Numbered from the stretch's first letter, positions 1-12,985 are shown. The stretch is DNA of 64,000 nt from Mytilus edulis (GCF_963676685.1 NC_092350.1:3895486-3959485); one strand, 5' to 3'. Notes: generated by a model from the letters alone, not told the origin. Translations and numbers: made by a program.

Positions 1-1176
1 ATACACTGTCTAGTTGTGAGAATAGTGGTTAAAAAGGAGAAAAGATGACGGGAGACACATATTCTTGCATATAAGATAATAGTTTTTAGTAAGTTTATTT
101 TCTACTGCCCTGAAAATAAAAAAAGGAAATTACTGAAATAGTGAAAACTATAGGTTATTGATGTAGAAAAATAGAGACATTTGGAGTGGATTCTTAGAGT
201 GATGATCATGTTTTCTTTTTAAAATCAAACAAAGGTTTGTATGCATACTTTTTCGCAAATACTGTAAAAATAAAGTACCCATATAAATGGCATAAAAACG
301 CAGGACACTACAATGCTTTCATTGTCGACTTTTGAATAATAACTTCCGTGTTACCTTACAAAACAACCAGCATTGTGATACCGGAGGATTTGGTCATTTA
401 AATAGTTAACACATATCTTTGTGTTATTCAATCTTTAACAGTCCTATGACCATACTTATTTAATCTTAGTGCATTGACTTAAATTTTTCGAGTTCAAATT
501 AAATACTGCAGTGCTACAAACTTGAATTATTCATTGGATGATTTGATTCAAGGATACATCATTTTTTAGAAAATAATATATTGCAGATAACAACATATAC
601 ATATATGAAGGAAGAGTGTGTTTAAATTCAGTGTTTAAAACAGGAAGATATCGTAATGATGTACTTTCAAGGGTGAACAACAGCATAGTAGTCGGCATGT
701 TTTATATTAACATGGATTTTTGTATTTGTCATATTTTTTATAATATTGAATTTAAATATGGAACACAAAGGATTTTGTAGCCTGACTCTTTTTGTACATC
801 TTTTTTGATATCGGTCGGGTTTTAAAGTCTCTTTTATTTATTGACCTCCCAACTGTATTGATCCACTTCCCATTGCTAATTTTTATTTAGTCAAAATGCA
901 GGCCTTTTGAATTTTGTAATATAAATCAAATATTAGTTTTGAAGACAAATTAAGGTAAGCAGTTTTTTGTCGTTGAATTAGATACCTTAATTAAAAATAA
1001 CCAGATGAGGAATATTTTCCATTGAGACAATGACCAACTAGAGATTGACACGGTTGAAATCTCAGCAAAAGGTCATCGTAGAGAATAAAAAACTAAACTC
1101 ACACCCTACATATTTACTGTTATAGGTTTCACAATGACAAAAATGTAAAAACATTCTTACTAGAAATTCACAAGCG
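1..1176. other. Intergenic, nothing recognised
   Basis: AT-rich sequence with no open frame that resembles a known protein, no tandem array and no clear inverted repeat on reading. It could be intron or intergenic DNA of a gene lying to the left. Confidence 0.5.
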
Positions 1177-1496
1177 TTGTTCCTTACGTCGTAACTACAA
1201 TCCCCTTCCCTTTCATGAATGTGACCTACCGAATTAGACTGTTTACCGGATTTGTAATCACATAAGCAACACGACGGGTGCCACATGTGAAGCAGGATCT
1301 GCTTACCCTTCCGGAGCACCTGAGATCACCCCTAGTTTTTGGTGGGGTTCGTGTTGTTTATTCTTTAGTTTTCTATGTTGTGTCATGTGTACTATTGTTT
1401 TTCTGTTTGTCTTTTTCATGTTTAGCCATGGCGTTGTCAGTTTGTTTTAGATTTATGAGTTTGACTGTCCCTTTGGTATCTTTCGTCCCTCTTTTA
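1177..1496 (+). repeat. Interspersed repeat R1 (retroelement 3' tail)
   Basis: Copy of a family also found at 17575-17687, 30965-31186, 32792-33184 and 47575-47947. Hallmarks are TTCCTTACGTCGTAACTACA at the left, GAGCAGGATCTGCTTACCC in the middle, and a right end GGTATCTTTCGTCCCTCTTTT-like. Small frames across it in both strands are not genes. The 32.8-kb copy shows that the family is the 3' untranslated tail of a coding element. Confidence 0.8.
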
Positions 1497-1892
1497 CAAA
1501 AACTGCAGGAACTCTATCGTTTCTTGCACTTTCACGCACTATAACATCACCTTTAAGATCAATATAGTTTTCTGGCAATCTGTACTAATTAAATTATAGT
1601 AGTTCTCTATTATAAGATATATAACCTTCATTATCATTTTTTATTTCTAATCACATAATTTTTATAGAACTCTAACTTATTGTTAATTTTTAGATTAATG
1701 TTAACAAATTATAAGATCACGGAGTAATCAGCTGTTTAAGATCTTTATCACGATGTTTGTTCCACCACATAGATTTATGATTGATATTGTATCGTTGAGT
1801 TATTGTAACACCTGTTTTACCGTCTTGATTGTTTATAATGGTTCATATTTTGAATTTTGTCAGAATCAATGTATATCGATATTATCATTATT
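1497..1892. other. Intergenic, nothing recognised
   Basis: AT-rich unique-looking sequence. No coding signal, array or inverted repeat seen. Confidence 0.4.
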
Positions 1893-2054
1893 TAAGAATT
1901 GAATGCTCTTTTTTGTAAATTTATTGGGGTGTAAAAGCGTTGACCGAAGTACATTTTGTATGAAGCGCGGAAGCGCTTCATACTAAAAATATGCGCACGA
2001 TCAACGCTTTTACAACCCTATAAAGTTTAAAAAAAAAAAAGCATTCAATACTTA
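1893..2054. mobile_element. Palindromic foldback element (MITE-like)
   Basis: Nested inverted repeats pair across the whole 162 bp. The outer arms are TAAGAATTGAATGC and GCATTCAATACTTA, an inner pair is GTAAAAGCGTTGA with TCAACGCTTTTAC, and the centre is GTATGAAGCGC-GGAA-GCGCTTCATAC, a perfect 11-bp stem closing a GGAA loop. No coding frame. This matches a foldback MITE. I did not find a secure target-site duplication. Confidence 0.65.
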
Positions 2055-2415
2055 TAATTACATTTTTACCTATAGGATCATAAAAACAAGCCTTTTATCA
2101 AGTTTTTATTTCATTTATCTGTGCATTTTATTGTGGGATCTCGTGTCATGAATAAAAAGTTGCATTGTGCAATGCAATTGATTAACGAATATCACGAGAT
2201 TGCTAGTCAGCCAATCAGAATAACGTATTATAATGAAACATACATCTAATGTAATTATTATACCATAACATGATTTTTTTATTATCTCATGTTCATATAT
2301 ATAATACTACTTAATTTTCTAAAAATACCCATCACCAGTTCCCTAATACATGTGACATAATGTTCTATTCATGTAGTCGACGTTTAAAATGTATAAAATA
2401 AATCATGTGTTATGA
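2055..2415. other. Intergenic, nothing recognised
   Basis: AT-rich; a short local palindrome around CATTGTGCAATG near 2165 is the only structure noticed. Confidence 0.4.
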
Positions 2416-2580
2416 TTGCCAATGGGACAGTTCTACACAAGCAAGCAAATGACACAGACGTTTACAGCTTTAGGTCCCCGTACGGCCTTAAATAATGAGA
2501 AAACCTCATATCGCATAGTCAGCTATAAAAGACCCCGTTATCACAAATGTAAAACCATCCAAATTTATCTTTATTATGCA
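2416..2580 (-). repeat. Interspersed repeat R3, reverse copy
   Basis: Diverged reverse-strand copy of the family whose forward copies (34885-35180, 43430-43630, 50455-50600, 53463-53560, 62870-63065) contain GCCGTACGGTGACCTATA and GATAGTTGTCTCATTGGCAATCATACC. Here it reads CCGTACGGCCTTAAATAATG and TCAGCTATAAAAGACCCC. Confidence 0.6.
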
Positions 2581-3229
2581 CTGAAGGTAAGCTATTTGGA
2601 TTTTTTTTTACATAAATCTAGCACGTTCGAAACACGTTTCAGATTGAATTTGATTAAAAACCATAATGGTCAAAGACATAATTTTGATTCGTTTTTGTTG
2701 GCTTTTGACTTCCTTTCGGTACCAGCGAGTACTCTAAGATCGATATTTTGTGCATTTTGTTTTCTTCTTTTAAATAGATCTAATGAGCCAATCAAATGAT
2801 AATGACTATCCGATGATGTAACACCAATTAGTGTCCAAAGAGAGAGGATAGTTGGGCGCAACCAATATTTTTGTCCCCGCCGCTTTGTGTATTTATCTGT
2901 CATTGTTCAGATGATCATGATTCAACATCGTTTGTTTCTTTATTTCATTTTTGTGTTGCTTTGTTTACATTAGAACAGGCCGTTCATTTTGCTCATTTAA
3001 ATTGTTTAAAATTGCTAAATATGAACATGTTTTAACAACATAAATATGTAGTACCCGTCCACAATAAGCTGTCAGATATACTATACAAATTCGTGTTCTA
3101 AGTAGTTCACTGAATGAATTACACTAATACATAATCAAAACTAATATCGATTTATTTTCAACTAGAGAAATTAATATTAGCTAATAGACCGACTATTTTT
3201 ATTTGCATCATTGAAAATTAAAACTCTTT
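2581..3229. other. Intergenic, nothing recognised
   Basis: No convincing gene or repeat seen. Confidence 0.35.
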
Positions 3230-3535
3230 GTAAAAAAATGAAAACAACACGTTTAATAATTTCAAAGCGTCCGAAGCGCTTTTCTGGATTTACCTTCTTC
3301 AGAAATGCTCAAAGCCAAACATTTGAAATCCGAAAATGTATAAGTACCAAAACTGATGAAGAGCTATAGGACAAACATATCTAAAATTGATAGCCAAATT
3401 CATCTAAAGTTAACTTTGCCTGAGGGAGTTGAAACATAAGTTTCTTAATAATTTAAAGATTTATAAACGGACAATTTTAGAAAAGTCTATGAAATCAGCT
3501 CCACCAACAGAGGTATCGACCCAGAAATGTAAAAA
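3230..3535 (+). repeat. Interspersed repeat R2b fragment
   Basis: Contains GTCCGAAGCGCTTTTCTGG, TGCCTGAGGGAGTTGAAACA and a right end CCACCAACAGAGGTATCGACC. The same parts recur diverged at 7205-7420 and 61190-61400, and the right end resembles that of repeat R2 (9381-9720, 29978-30372). Non-coding. Confidence 0.55.
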
Positions 3536-5299
3536 AAACTGAAAACGTAAACGTATTGTAACATGTTTGTATCGTAGGAGGGTTTTAAAACTTCAAAGAT
3601 CGGACAGTTGGAATACAAAGTAGACGTTTTACAGCAAACCGATTATTTCGTACATGTTATAAATGCACATATAAAACTCAAACAGGTTTTGGCAGAATAT
3701 AATTCTAGAAATAATTCAGAGAAAGACATTACAGGCCTTAAACAATTACAAAAAACAAACCAATTTTGGTTTTTCAAAACCAAACCACCAATATCGAAAT
3801 AAAAAAACAACAACAAACCAAATATACGTTACATTCAGTTCTATCATCAACATATGCTAGATCACAAGATTTTTTAGCATTGTCAAATAAACTCAAAATA
3901 AGTGACTATCGAACTGAAAGATGAACTACACAATACTAATGATAGCCTCAATCGTACTGCATCTAATTTAAATAGAAGATTCGAAAACCGAATGCAAACA
4001 ATGCAAGGAACTCTATTCTTCCTTATTAACGTACATACAATTTTGAATTTCTGTAATCAAACAACTGGCACACATATCTAATATTTTTTTATTAATAATT
4101 AGCCTAAATTGCAGTTATTCATTTATATATATATAATTAGTTTCATTACGATGACTGTTGTGTGTGCCATTAAATATGTTGATTTACTTCGAAGCGAGTT
4201 CATATCGTTTTGAGTGGACGTGGCATCTTTAGTTAAAAAAGGATGTCTTCAAGTACGGAAAAACCTGCAAGTTGTAAATAAAATTATCCACATTACGTTA
4301 TCACTCGATATAACATAACAATTAAAAAGATATACAAACGTTAATTACTTAGACTCGTTTAGTTTCCTGTATATAGCAGATGCACAGAACGGGTCGTATT
4401 GTCGAACTAGTTTTGATAACTCAATAGTTTGGGATAAGCCACAACAAAATCACAGAAATAAGATTTAATGTTGCATGTACATTAAACGCTTTGGTAAAAC
4501 ACATCATTGTAAATTGATAAAAAAGAGATCAAAGACAACAAACTGACATTTAAGTCACAAGCCGAAAATAAATTGACAATGTTATGGTTTCCCAACTTAT
4601 TCAATATTCAAGAGCCTGCAGCTCCCACTCAGACTTTGTAAAACGTCCTGAGTGTATGAGCAGAAAGTTGATGAACGAGGGGTATGTCAAGGAACGTCTC
4701 GTTCTTTTTCTAAAAAAACAGTCCATCGGAAGGTCCCAAGATCTTGTTGATAAATATTCCGTATCAACTTCTAACAAATAATACATGATAGTCTTGATGT
4801 ATAGATTATGCGTACTGACGTTGTTTATCATCTTAACAATGTGTTATATTTTTTTCGTTGTCTTTGTTCTATTATTAATATTATTTTTACTGTTTAATTG
4901 TTTTCTGTGATATCCATTTAACGTGGCTCATTACTTATACATCCCGTCAATGTGTTTGTATTATCTTTTATTTTTGCTGGTGTGTTTTGTATATGCGACT
5001 TTTTGTGTTTCGTTGGCTCTTATAACGTGACTGTGTATTTAAAAGATCCTGTCACTATGTTATTGATCTATAATTTGTCATTATGTAATATTTCTATTAT
5101 AAATTATGTGGAACCACAAATGTTAAAATTATTTAATCTACATCTACATCTACATCATACGACGATCCATCAGTACATTGATGACTATACGTCGACGCAC
5201 AGACACTTAATAAAATATAATAACCAATGAGTGCAATAATTCAAAAATAATTTAGTGCAAAAACAAAACAAAAATTAACACATTTACATATTTACAAAC
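3536..5299. other. Intergenic, nothing recognised
   Basis: Only short, compositionally weak frames on both strands. No family resemblance and no tandem array. I see no supportable gene. Confidence 0.4.
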
Positions 5300-6170
5300 A
5301 GGTTGTATATCTAAATATACTGACTCTGGATCAGTATTTTAAACTGATCCCGGGAGTTAACACTGATGACGTTTTGTGGAAGTGAATTCCACAGTACAAC
5401 TGTGAATGGAAAAAGCTGTACTTGAAGTAATCTGTTCTTGTGCTAAATGTTTGGTATTGTAACGAATTAGTGAATCTGGTGTTTTTGACTGGCTGTGGTA
5501 AAAGGTAAAGGTTTGGGTCTACTGCAATGAGATGGTGTGAGATTTTGTACAGCATACCGGGTAGTTACTCGATTGATGTTTCTGCGAGTTTTAAGTGACT
5601 TCCATTGAAGATGATCAATCATAGAAGTGACACTACTGGTGTTGTGGTACCTGTTGGTGACGTGCTGCCCTTCTTTGTACTTTTTCAATGTTTTTTTTTT
5701 TTATTTTTGGGTGTGAGGTGACGAAACTAAAGAGCAGTATTCTAAATTCGAACGTACCATGGATTTGTATGCTAAACTTTTTGTTTCTTCCTGGTTTATT
5801 TTTAAGAAAGCCTAAGATCGTATTTGCTTTTGCAGTAATGTTGTTGATATGTGTGTCCCAAGACATGTTGTGAGAAAGGGTGATACCGAGATATTTTTCA
5901 GTGCTGACGGATTCAAAAATGTGACCTTTTAACACGTAGTCGTGTTTGAATGGTGACTGTGATCTTACATACCCCAAGTTTGTTCCCATTTGGCTAGGCT
6001 GTTTAGGTCATTTTGTAGTATGGTACAATCTTGGTGATTTGTTATGTTTCTGTATAAGATACAATCATCTGCAAACAAGCGTGTTTTTTTATGTTACTGT
6101 TGCAGGTAGGTCATTAATGAAGATGAGAAAAAAAGTGGACCCAAGACTGAGCCTTGGTAGTAGTGGAATA
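5300..6170 (-). pseudogene. LINE reverse-transcriptase fragment (degenerate)
   Basis: Read on the minus strand from 6170 down, broken frames give in order a remnant of the 'G-P-L-L-F-L-I-F-I-N-D-L-P' region (FLIFINDLPA), then RLFADDCILYRN (the catalytic FADD form of the YxDD box near 6070), then EKYLGITLSHNMSWDTHINN, a stretch reading KVQRRAAR, and finally QTFSTRTDYFKYSFF near 5440. This order is that of the C-terminal half of a jockey/I-type non-LTR reverse transcriptase. The longest open piece is 118 codons (5633-5989); the rest is in different frames, so it is a dead copy. The 5' half of the element is absent. Exact clade is uncertain. Confidence 0.75.
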
Positions 6171-6507
6171 AACCATTTGTGGATTCTTATACATTCTATA
6201 GAACTTTTGAACTATTTTAAATCTCGGTCTATTTCTGAAATTAATTCTTACATACTTTTGATTTTTCAACCCTGTATGCTAACATTGCTCATATGAAATT
6301 TTAAAATTGTTTGTTGTAACATTGAACGACAAAAATATGTGACGTATAAATTTGTTGACGTCAGACACGCGAAATTGTTTCTTTTAAAATTGTAACACGA
6401 TGATGACTGCTGTACCCATATTTTGACAATTTTATTTATTATGTCACACGCATCATTGTAAATATAACGGAACTTGTTGAGACTTTCATACAAAGTGAGA
6501 GGTTTAG

Positions 6508-6695
6508 CGCTATACAACCAGGTTTAATCCACCATTTTCTACATTTGAAAACGCCTGTACCAAGTCAAGAATATGACAGTTGTTGTCCATTTGTTTTTTA
6601 TGTGTTTTGTCATTTGATTTTGCCATGTGATAAGGGACTTTCGGATTTGATATTCCTCTGAGTTCAATATTTTAGTGATTTTACTTTCTACCTAA
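6508..6695 (+). repeat. Interspersed repeat R7
   Basis: Contains CCAGGTTTAATCCACCATTT, GCCTGTACCAAGTCAAGAAT and CCTCTGAGTTCAATATTTTAG. Other copies lie at 18308-18500 (+) and 9190-9372 (-). Non-coding. Confidence 0.7.
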
Positions 6696-7578
6696 TATAT
6701 GTCTTTGTATTAACGGTTTCTGGATATTTTAACATCTATATGAATACAGAATGGATTGCTGATGCCCATACTGATCGTATCAACATACCACTAGTGCTGT
6801 TATAGTGACAAATTTACATAAAGGAGATATAGTTTAAAATAAAACATACCGGAAATAGCTGTTCAGAATAACGGATCTCATTTGTCAATCGTACAGATAA
6901 AATAAACATCATGTTAGACAAAAAAAAAAAAAATTTATATATGTCACATGCAATAGAATAGATCCATAGAAAAATATAAGCCTTTGTAATTACAAATTGC
7001 AATGAATAAACTGAAGCGTTAAACGATATTTTACCTATATAATTATAACTAACACAGATCAGTCATAACATACATAAAAAAAATCAATTCAATTTTCAAT
7101 TCAAATTGAGAATGGAAATAGGGAATATGTCAATCAGATAATAATCCGACTAAAGAGCAGATAACAACCAAACAGACAAGCAAAAATTCTGTGTAAAAAG
7201 GAAAATGACATTTTACAAATTATAACCGTCCGCAGCACCTTTCTAAGTTTACTTATTCAGAAACACTCATTGCAAAATATTTGAAACAAACGGATAAATG
7301 AGCGAATAACACTTTACGAACTTTGTGATGATAAGGGGCATACATATAAATATTTGTTTTTTAAAGAACAAAAATACAAAAGACTCATGTTTACAATCAA
7401 TCTAAATTAAATGTTGACCGTGTTTAAATACATCTGTAACTTAGATAACGTATATTGTGTTACTACTAATTTTACCAATCAAATTAAACTGTACATTGTA
7501 CTGCAGATAATGCAATCCGTTTTTATAACTGAATATATCTACTTGCATCTCAATTGTTAAACAGAGAGAGAGTACATC
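6696..7578. other. Upstream region of the C1q gene with repeat fragments
   Basis: About 7108-7170 starts with TTGAGAATGGAAATAGGGAA, the end of a repeat also present at 13343 and 25666. About 7205-7420 is a diverged R2b fragment. The rest is AT-rich. No clear TATA box or initiator could be assigned for the C1q gene. Confidence 0.45.
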
Positions 7579-10500
7579 ATGCTTTTAATAATATTTGTGG
7601 TTTTAGGATTCAGTTTTGTGTCTTCCAGTGCATTTTTATTGGACGGTAGTACAAAGTCTCCGCAAGCAGAAATTGGTATGTCTGACAGTCATTTCACTAC
7701 CCTTATGACGTTATTTTTGGAAGAACGAAAATCGCTTGAACAATTACAAAATTTTGTACTACGGCTTCAGCAGGAATTGACAAGTAAAGTGGACAGTGTA
7801 TGTAACTGTGATTGTAAAGGCTCAGACTTAACCGATCAATTAAATAACAAAACGCACCAATTGCAATCTGAACTAGACTTGATTCAAAAGAACTTCAATG
7901 CTTTACAATTAAAATGTACACGACTCGATAAACGTCTATCAACCACAGAGATTACCACAGGACGTCTTCAACATGACATAGATGGCTTAAAGCAGCTGAA
8001 AAGTGTGACCGATTTGCAGGCTGTTTCTAACTTAGAAAATAGGACCAATCATATAGAGGTTAAAGTGCAAAGCACAGAACAATCCATACAAACAATAGTG
8101 TCCAGTGCCAACGCCAGGTCGCAAAAAATAATTGGTCTCTTAAATTAGATTAAGGCAACCGATAATATGACTTTGCATTTGGAAAATGAAATAAAAAAAT
8201 CCAATGGCAGGCTTAATACTGCCGTTAGCGATATCAATAGCAGAAAGCAAGATGTCATAGCTTTAGTGAACAAAACTGTAGCTACAAATCATCAATTAAA
8301 ATCATTGGAAGTGTTTATGAAAAATGAAACGCATAACCTCGAGAGCAATATCAATATTACAATAAGCCAAAGTATTACAGCCGTTAAAAAGGAAATGATG
8401 AATAACGTACAGCACTTACAGTTTGGTTTGAATGACACATTGTCAACATTAGATAAAATATCAAACAGAGGTAAGCTATTTTGAAGGGACGTTAAATTAT
8501 ATTTCTGAAAAGGATTTTGAAATTTGCTCACACGTTTAGTATGACAAGCATAATAAATGTTTTTGTCAAATTTGAATGTCAACTAAAACATTCTTTAATA
8601 AAATAGTTGAAAATTGAAATAACATCTATAAGTGTAGATTGTGAAGCTCACCTATCAAATCAGCAAATGTAATTGTTTTGATTTTAAGCATTTAGTCAAA
8701 CAAACATAAACTCTTGTATATGTTGGACTCAAATGGACGTCCGACCTCTTATCCACGTCTGTTCCTTACATTAGCATCATACTAGTATATGATGTCATGA
8801 TCATGTCAGTTTCTAAATCAATCGAAGCTCGATTGTGTATCCCATTTCCGGTTTGTAATTCGACGTTCAACTTTTGAATTAAACCTCATAACTGTTTAAT
8901 AAAAATATATATATTTTTAAAATTAATGAAACGTGTTTTCAAAACTGATTATTGAGGTAGTCTAAACTGGTTATGCTTTCAGTTTTTAAAATGATTTATT
9001 TTTTTATAATTTGTGTAAGAACTGCTGTGTGTTGTCATAAGTTAGGGACCTGGTCAGTGGTTGTTTAATGTTAAATTTCATGTTTTTCGTAATTTTGATA
9101 ATTTACTGGTTATGGTAACTCTTCGATTATGTCTACGAAGTGAGACTCGCTTTTCATGTTGATTTTTTGTTCACAAATAAGGAGGTTATAAATGTATAAG
9201 AAAAGTAAAATAAGAAAAATACTGAACTCAGAGGAAAATTCATAACGGAAAGTCCCTAATCAAATGTCAAAATCAAACGACAAAACACACCAAACATATG
9301 GAAAACAACTGCCATATTTCCGGCTTGGTACAGGCATTCTCAAACGTAGAAAATGATAAAATTTAACCTTCTTTTATATAGGGATACAGCCATCATTACA
9401 AACGCGCGTTTCGTCTATAAAAGAAAAAATGTTTAAAAAGCCAAATAAAGTACGAAGTTGAAGAGCATTGAGGACCAAAAATTCCCAAATACAGCTAAGA
9501 CGATATATTACTGAGGTAGAAAAGCCTTGGTATTTCGAAAATTCAAAGTTTTGTTAACAGTTAATTTATTATTATAAACATATCAATGGTAACTCAAGTC
9601 AACACAGAAGTGTTGACTACTGGGCTGGTGAAACGCTCGCGAAAATAAATTTCCACCAGCAGTGGCATCGACCCAGTGGTTGTAAAAAAACCTAATCATA
9701 GATGCCAGGACTAAAATGTTACACTTACGCAAGATGCGCCAAACACACACCAGCAAATAAAGAAAGATAATACAAACACATTAACGGGATGTACAAGTAC
9801 CGAGCCACGCCAAATGGGTATAACCGAAAATAAGTCCGTAAAAAGATTTCTCAATGCTTCGTTTTTCAAACGCAAAGCCAAACACTTATGAGGACTAAAC
9901 ATTATTGTCGAAAACTTGTTTTAGAATAATGCTGCAAGTTTTACAGTTTATTTTTGTTAAATTTTGCTTCGAATGATTTCGTCAACCGACCAAATACATG
10001 CATCTGTTTTCATTCATAACGATATAAGACTCATAGCGAATTAAACATAGATTGGAGTGGATGAGCGTATTAATAATTTTTCTGCAGATATAATAGACCA
10101 AAAGGTTTTGGGAATGATTTAATCATTATGGACCTCGGTTAGGTGACGTCATTTTGGATTACCTACTTTAGATTCCAATGTTTGTTGTTGCTTTTATATC
10201 TTATAATGCCCACCATGTAGACCAATTTTGATAACCTATAAGAAGATTGGCAGATAATTCCTTCAGGGCATTGGTATAATCAGAATTGTTCCTTACTTTC
10301 TCCAATAATATACCATAAACCTTTTTAGCCTCGGAATGATTCAGATCGTTGTATTTTATAGACACCTGTTTATTGCTAAGGCTACATGTTTTGTCCTCAA
10401 TATTGTTTGGATGTTTGTTTTTGTTGGGTTGTCTTAATAACTTATGCCCAACATCTCCTTTTATATCTTTTATCGAACATCCTATAATGTGTATTAGTCA

Positions 10501-10924
10501 TAGCCTATGTTTTACTTTACAACATAACATTTTTTTTTCAGTTGTATTATCTGCCCAGCTGACATCTAGTGAAACAGTAGCAGCTACAACAGTTATCCCG
10601 TTTAAAGAAGTCCGTACATCACATGGAATTCACGACCTAACGTCAATCAGAAATGAAGGGAAATTCATATGTGAGAAATCCGGAGTATATCTTATATCTG
10701 TATTCGTGTCTACGAATACCGACAATAATGGATATTATTATGTTTACAAGAATAATGAATATATAGCAAAAGCATACAGACATCCTAAATCGTATTATTT
10801 AACATTTACCGCCATTGTTACAGAACGACTACAGACCAATGATATTGTGTATGTGCAAAATGGCCCAGAGATGTTGGTATTTGGTGGGGTCCAGTCAGCA
10901 TTTTCAATAATTGAAATTGGATAA
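7579..10924 (+). CDS. C1q-domain-containing secreted protein (two exons, in-frame TAG)
   Basis: Exon 1 is 7579-8470, donor AGAG|GTAAGC; exon 2 is 10542-10924, acceptor TTTCAG|TTGTA. The junction is phase 1. The protein would be about 424 residues. The start opens a hydrophobic signal peptide (MLLIIFVVLGFSFVSSS). Residues ~30-297 form an amphipathic coiled coil with a Cys cluster (CNCDCKG, near residue 75). Exon 2 supplies one complete C1q domain of ~128 residues, from VLSAQLTSSETV to FGGVQSAFSIIEIG. Bivalve C1q-domain proteins of this layout are secreted recognition lectins of innate immunity; the ligand is unknown here. Codon 190 (8146-8148) is TAG in frame, and the frame continues open on both sides (LLN*IKATDN). 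The allele may therefore be null, or this may be a sequencing error. The 2-kb intron holds repeats R7 and R2. Confidence 0.85.
9190..9372 (-). repeat. Interspersed repeat R7, reverse copy in C1q intron
   Basis: Reverse complement of the R7 family, with CTGAACTCAGAGGAAAATTC and CGGCTTGGTACAGGCATTC. It lies in the C1q gene intron directly next to an R2 copy. Confidence 0.7.
9381..9720 (+). repeat. Interspersed repeat R2 in C1q intron
   Basis: Contains AATAAAGTACGAAGTTGAAG, GAGCATTGAGGACCAAAAA and a right end CCAGCAGTGGCATCGACCC. Same family as 29978-30372 and 35960-36200, and in reverse at 17688-17790 and 17965-18075. Non-coding. Confidence 0.75.
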
Positions 10925-12229
10925 ACAACAAAGTTTGTAATCACAATGACACTATTGATATCAGATATATTGGTTAATTTATTGCGAATGAAATGTACTG
11001 ATTGAAATTTGAATTCACCGCAAAATCCTCGGGTAAATTGCAGAAATGTTATGCTTTGAAATTCTTATGTATTAAGTCTTTAGCTAGTTTTTTTTACAAT
11101 GTTTGTCAGAATATTATATAGCCGAGCCTGTATCTTTAAAGTTGGTCTTGTAAAAACGATCGCACTGTTGTTATTTTCGATGAAATGGATAGGATGTCTA
11201 AATGAGTTTGGAATAGCATCGGTGGTTTTAACAATACAAATTCAAAAGCATAACATTACTCTGTCTATTAAATATGGACCAGAGTCGTCGGGAGTTACAA
11301 CAATGAAACTATAAACATTTTGTGATGTAGCTAATAAAACGAACAGTTCATTGATTAAATAGAATCTTATAATGTATGCAAAAACCTTACTTGTTCCAGA
11401 ACAATCAAATAAATGTCGGATTTACAGAACGAAAACCATTTACACAGAAAACAATTGGGTATTTTGTTTCAACCTTACTGTTAGCTTTTGTAAGAAATGG
11501 GGTCGTCATATACATGAAATAAAAGTTCCATATTTCTTTTTCCAATTGCAAATCAAAGTTGTGGAATATTTTGTACCACTGGAAGAGATATTACAGTTTG
11601 TATTTTTTGTGAAATAAAGAGGTATACAGAATGTTTTCCAACCGGAACAGATAAAATAATTGCATTGTTTACATTAAAGTGTTCACCGGAGAAGAACACA
11701 AATACGACGACATTTCTATGTTAAAAACCTATAATTATATTTGTCCCTCTTTGAATGATTTTTTGTAGTCTATCATTTTACAATATATCTCCTCCTATGA
11801 TCAGTAGTTCTTATAATTAAGAATCTCGGGGCTTGCTAGATTTTCTTTATCAACGACTTGTCGCCTTCGTAGTGAAATATTCAATATGTTTTGTCCAGTC
11901 TTGAATAATTAGATTGTTTGAACTTGTTAAGGAGTGTTTCAAAGTGACATAGCATTGCTAGAAATTGATTAAAAGAGTGTGTAAATAAAAGCAGCTCAAT
12001 TACAAGCAATTTTGATGTTCAAGAAAGATTTTGTATAATTTTTCACGAGACAACTGTAAATCTCCTCCAGAGACCAAATGACATAGATATAAGTACAAAC
12101 TATATATGCCCTCAACAATAAGCTACTCACATACTGCATAAACATGTCTTTGTACAATGCCAAACTATAAGTAATTATACATAGTGTAATACCTTAAATG
12201 TACGTATGTGTAGTGTACGGATGTCAAGT
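10925..12229. other. Downstream of C1q gene, nothing recognised
   Basis: A possible poly(A) signal AATAAA occurs at 11333-11338, about 400 bases after the C1q stop codon. Short frames at 11099-11617 show no family resemblance. No other structure seen. Confidence 0.4.
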
Positions 12230-12985
12230 TGGTTCAATATTCCACATTCCACATTCAATATTTAAATTTTTTTAAATTTTTGTTTGTAGCAATCATTTTT
12301 AACATTTAACATTCAATTTAAACATTTAATTTTTTTTTTTTTTGTTAAACTTTGTATTTCAACATTTCGTTTTTAGAATTCAAAACTTTCGTATTCAACA
12401 TTCATTTTTCGTATTCAAAATTCAACATTTGTTTGAAACATTCAATTCCGTATTCCACATTCCACATTCGTTTTTAACATTCAACCATTCGTTTTTAACA
12501 TTCAAAGTTCGTTTTCAACTTTCGAATCTCAACTTTCAACATTCGTTTTCAACATTTAACATTTGATTTCGACATTCAACATTCATTTTCTACAACTGGA
12601 CTTCAACTTTTAACATTCTTTTTCAACATTCAACATTCCGTTTTCAACTTTCAACATTCGTTTTCAATATTCAATTTTCAACTTTCAACAATTGCTTTCA
12701 ACACTCAACATTCGTTTTTAACATTCGTTTTCAACATTCGTTTTCAATATTAAATTTTCAACTTTTAACAATTGCTTTCAACATTCAACATTCGTATTCA
12801 ACATTCGTTTTCAACATTCGTTTTCAACAATCGTTTTCAACATTCGTTTTCAACATTCGTGTTTAATATTCAATTTTCAACTTTCAACAATTGTTTTCAA
12901 CATTCAACATTCGTTTTCAACATTCGGATGTAAACTTTCAACAATCATTTTCATCATTCAACATTCGTTTTCACTAAAATCGGCA
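12230..12985. repeat. Degenerate TTCAACATTCGTTTT low-complexity array
   Basis: About 750 bp made almost only of variants of TTCAACATTCGTTTTCAACA in irregular order, flanked by ordinary sequence. One strand is strongly pyrimidine/T-rich. A 74-codon frame at 12342-12566 merely translates the repeat and is not a gene. Confidence 0.85.

Noticed and set aside
1278-1544. 88-codon plus-strand frame with hydrophobic stretch
   Set aside because: It lies wholly in repeat R1; similar frames recur at 31009 and 32964 in other R1 copies.
12342-12566. 74-codon Phe/His/Asn-rich frame
   Set aside because: Direct translation of the TTCAACATTCGTTTT low-complexity field.
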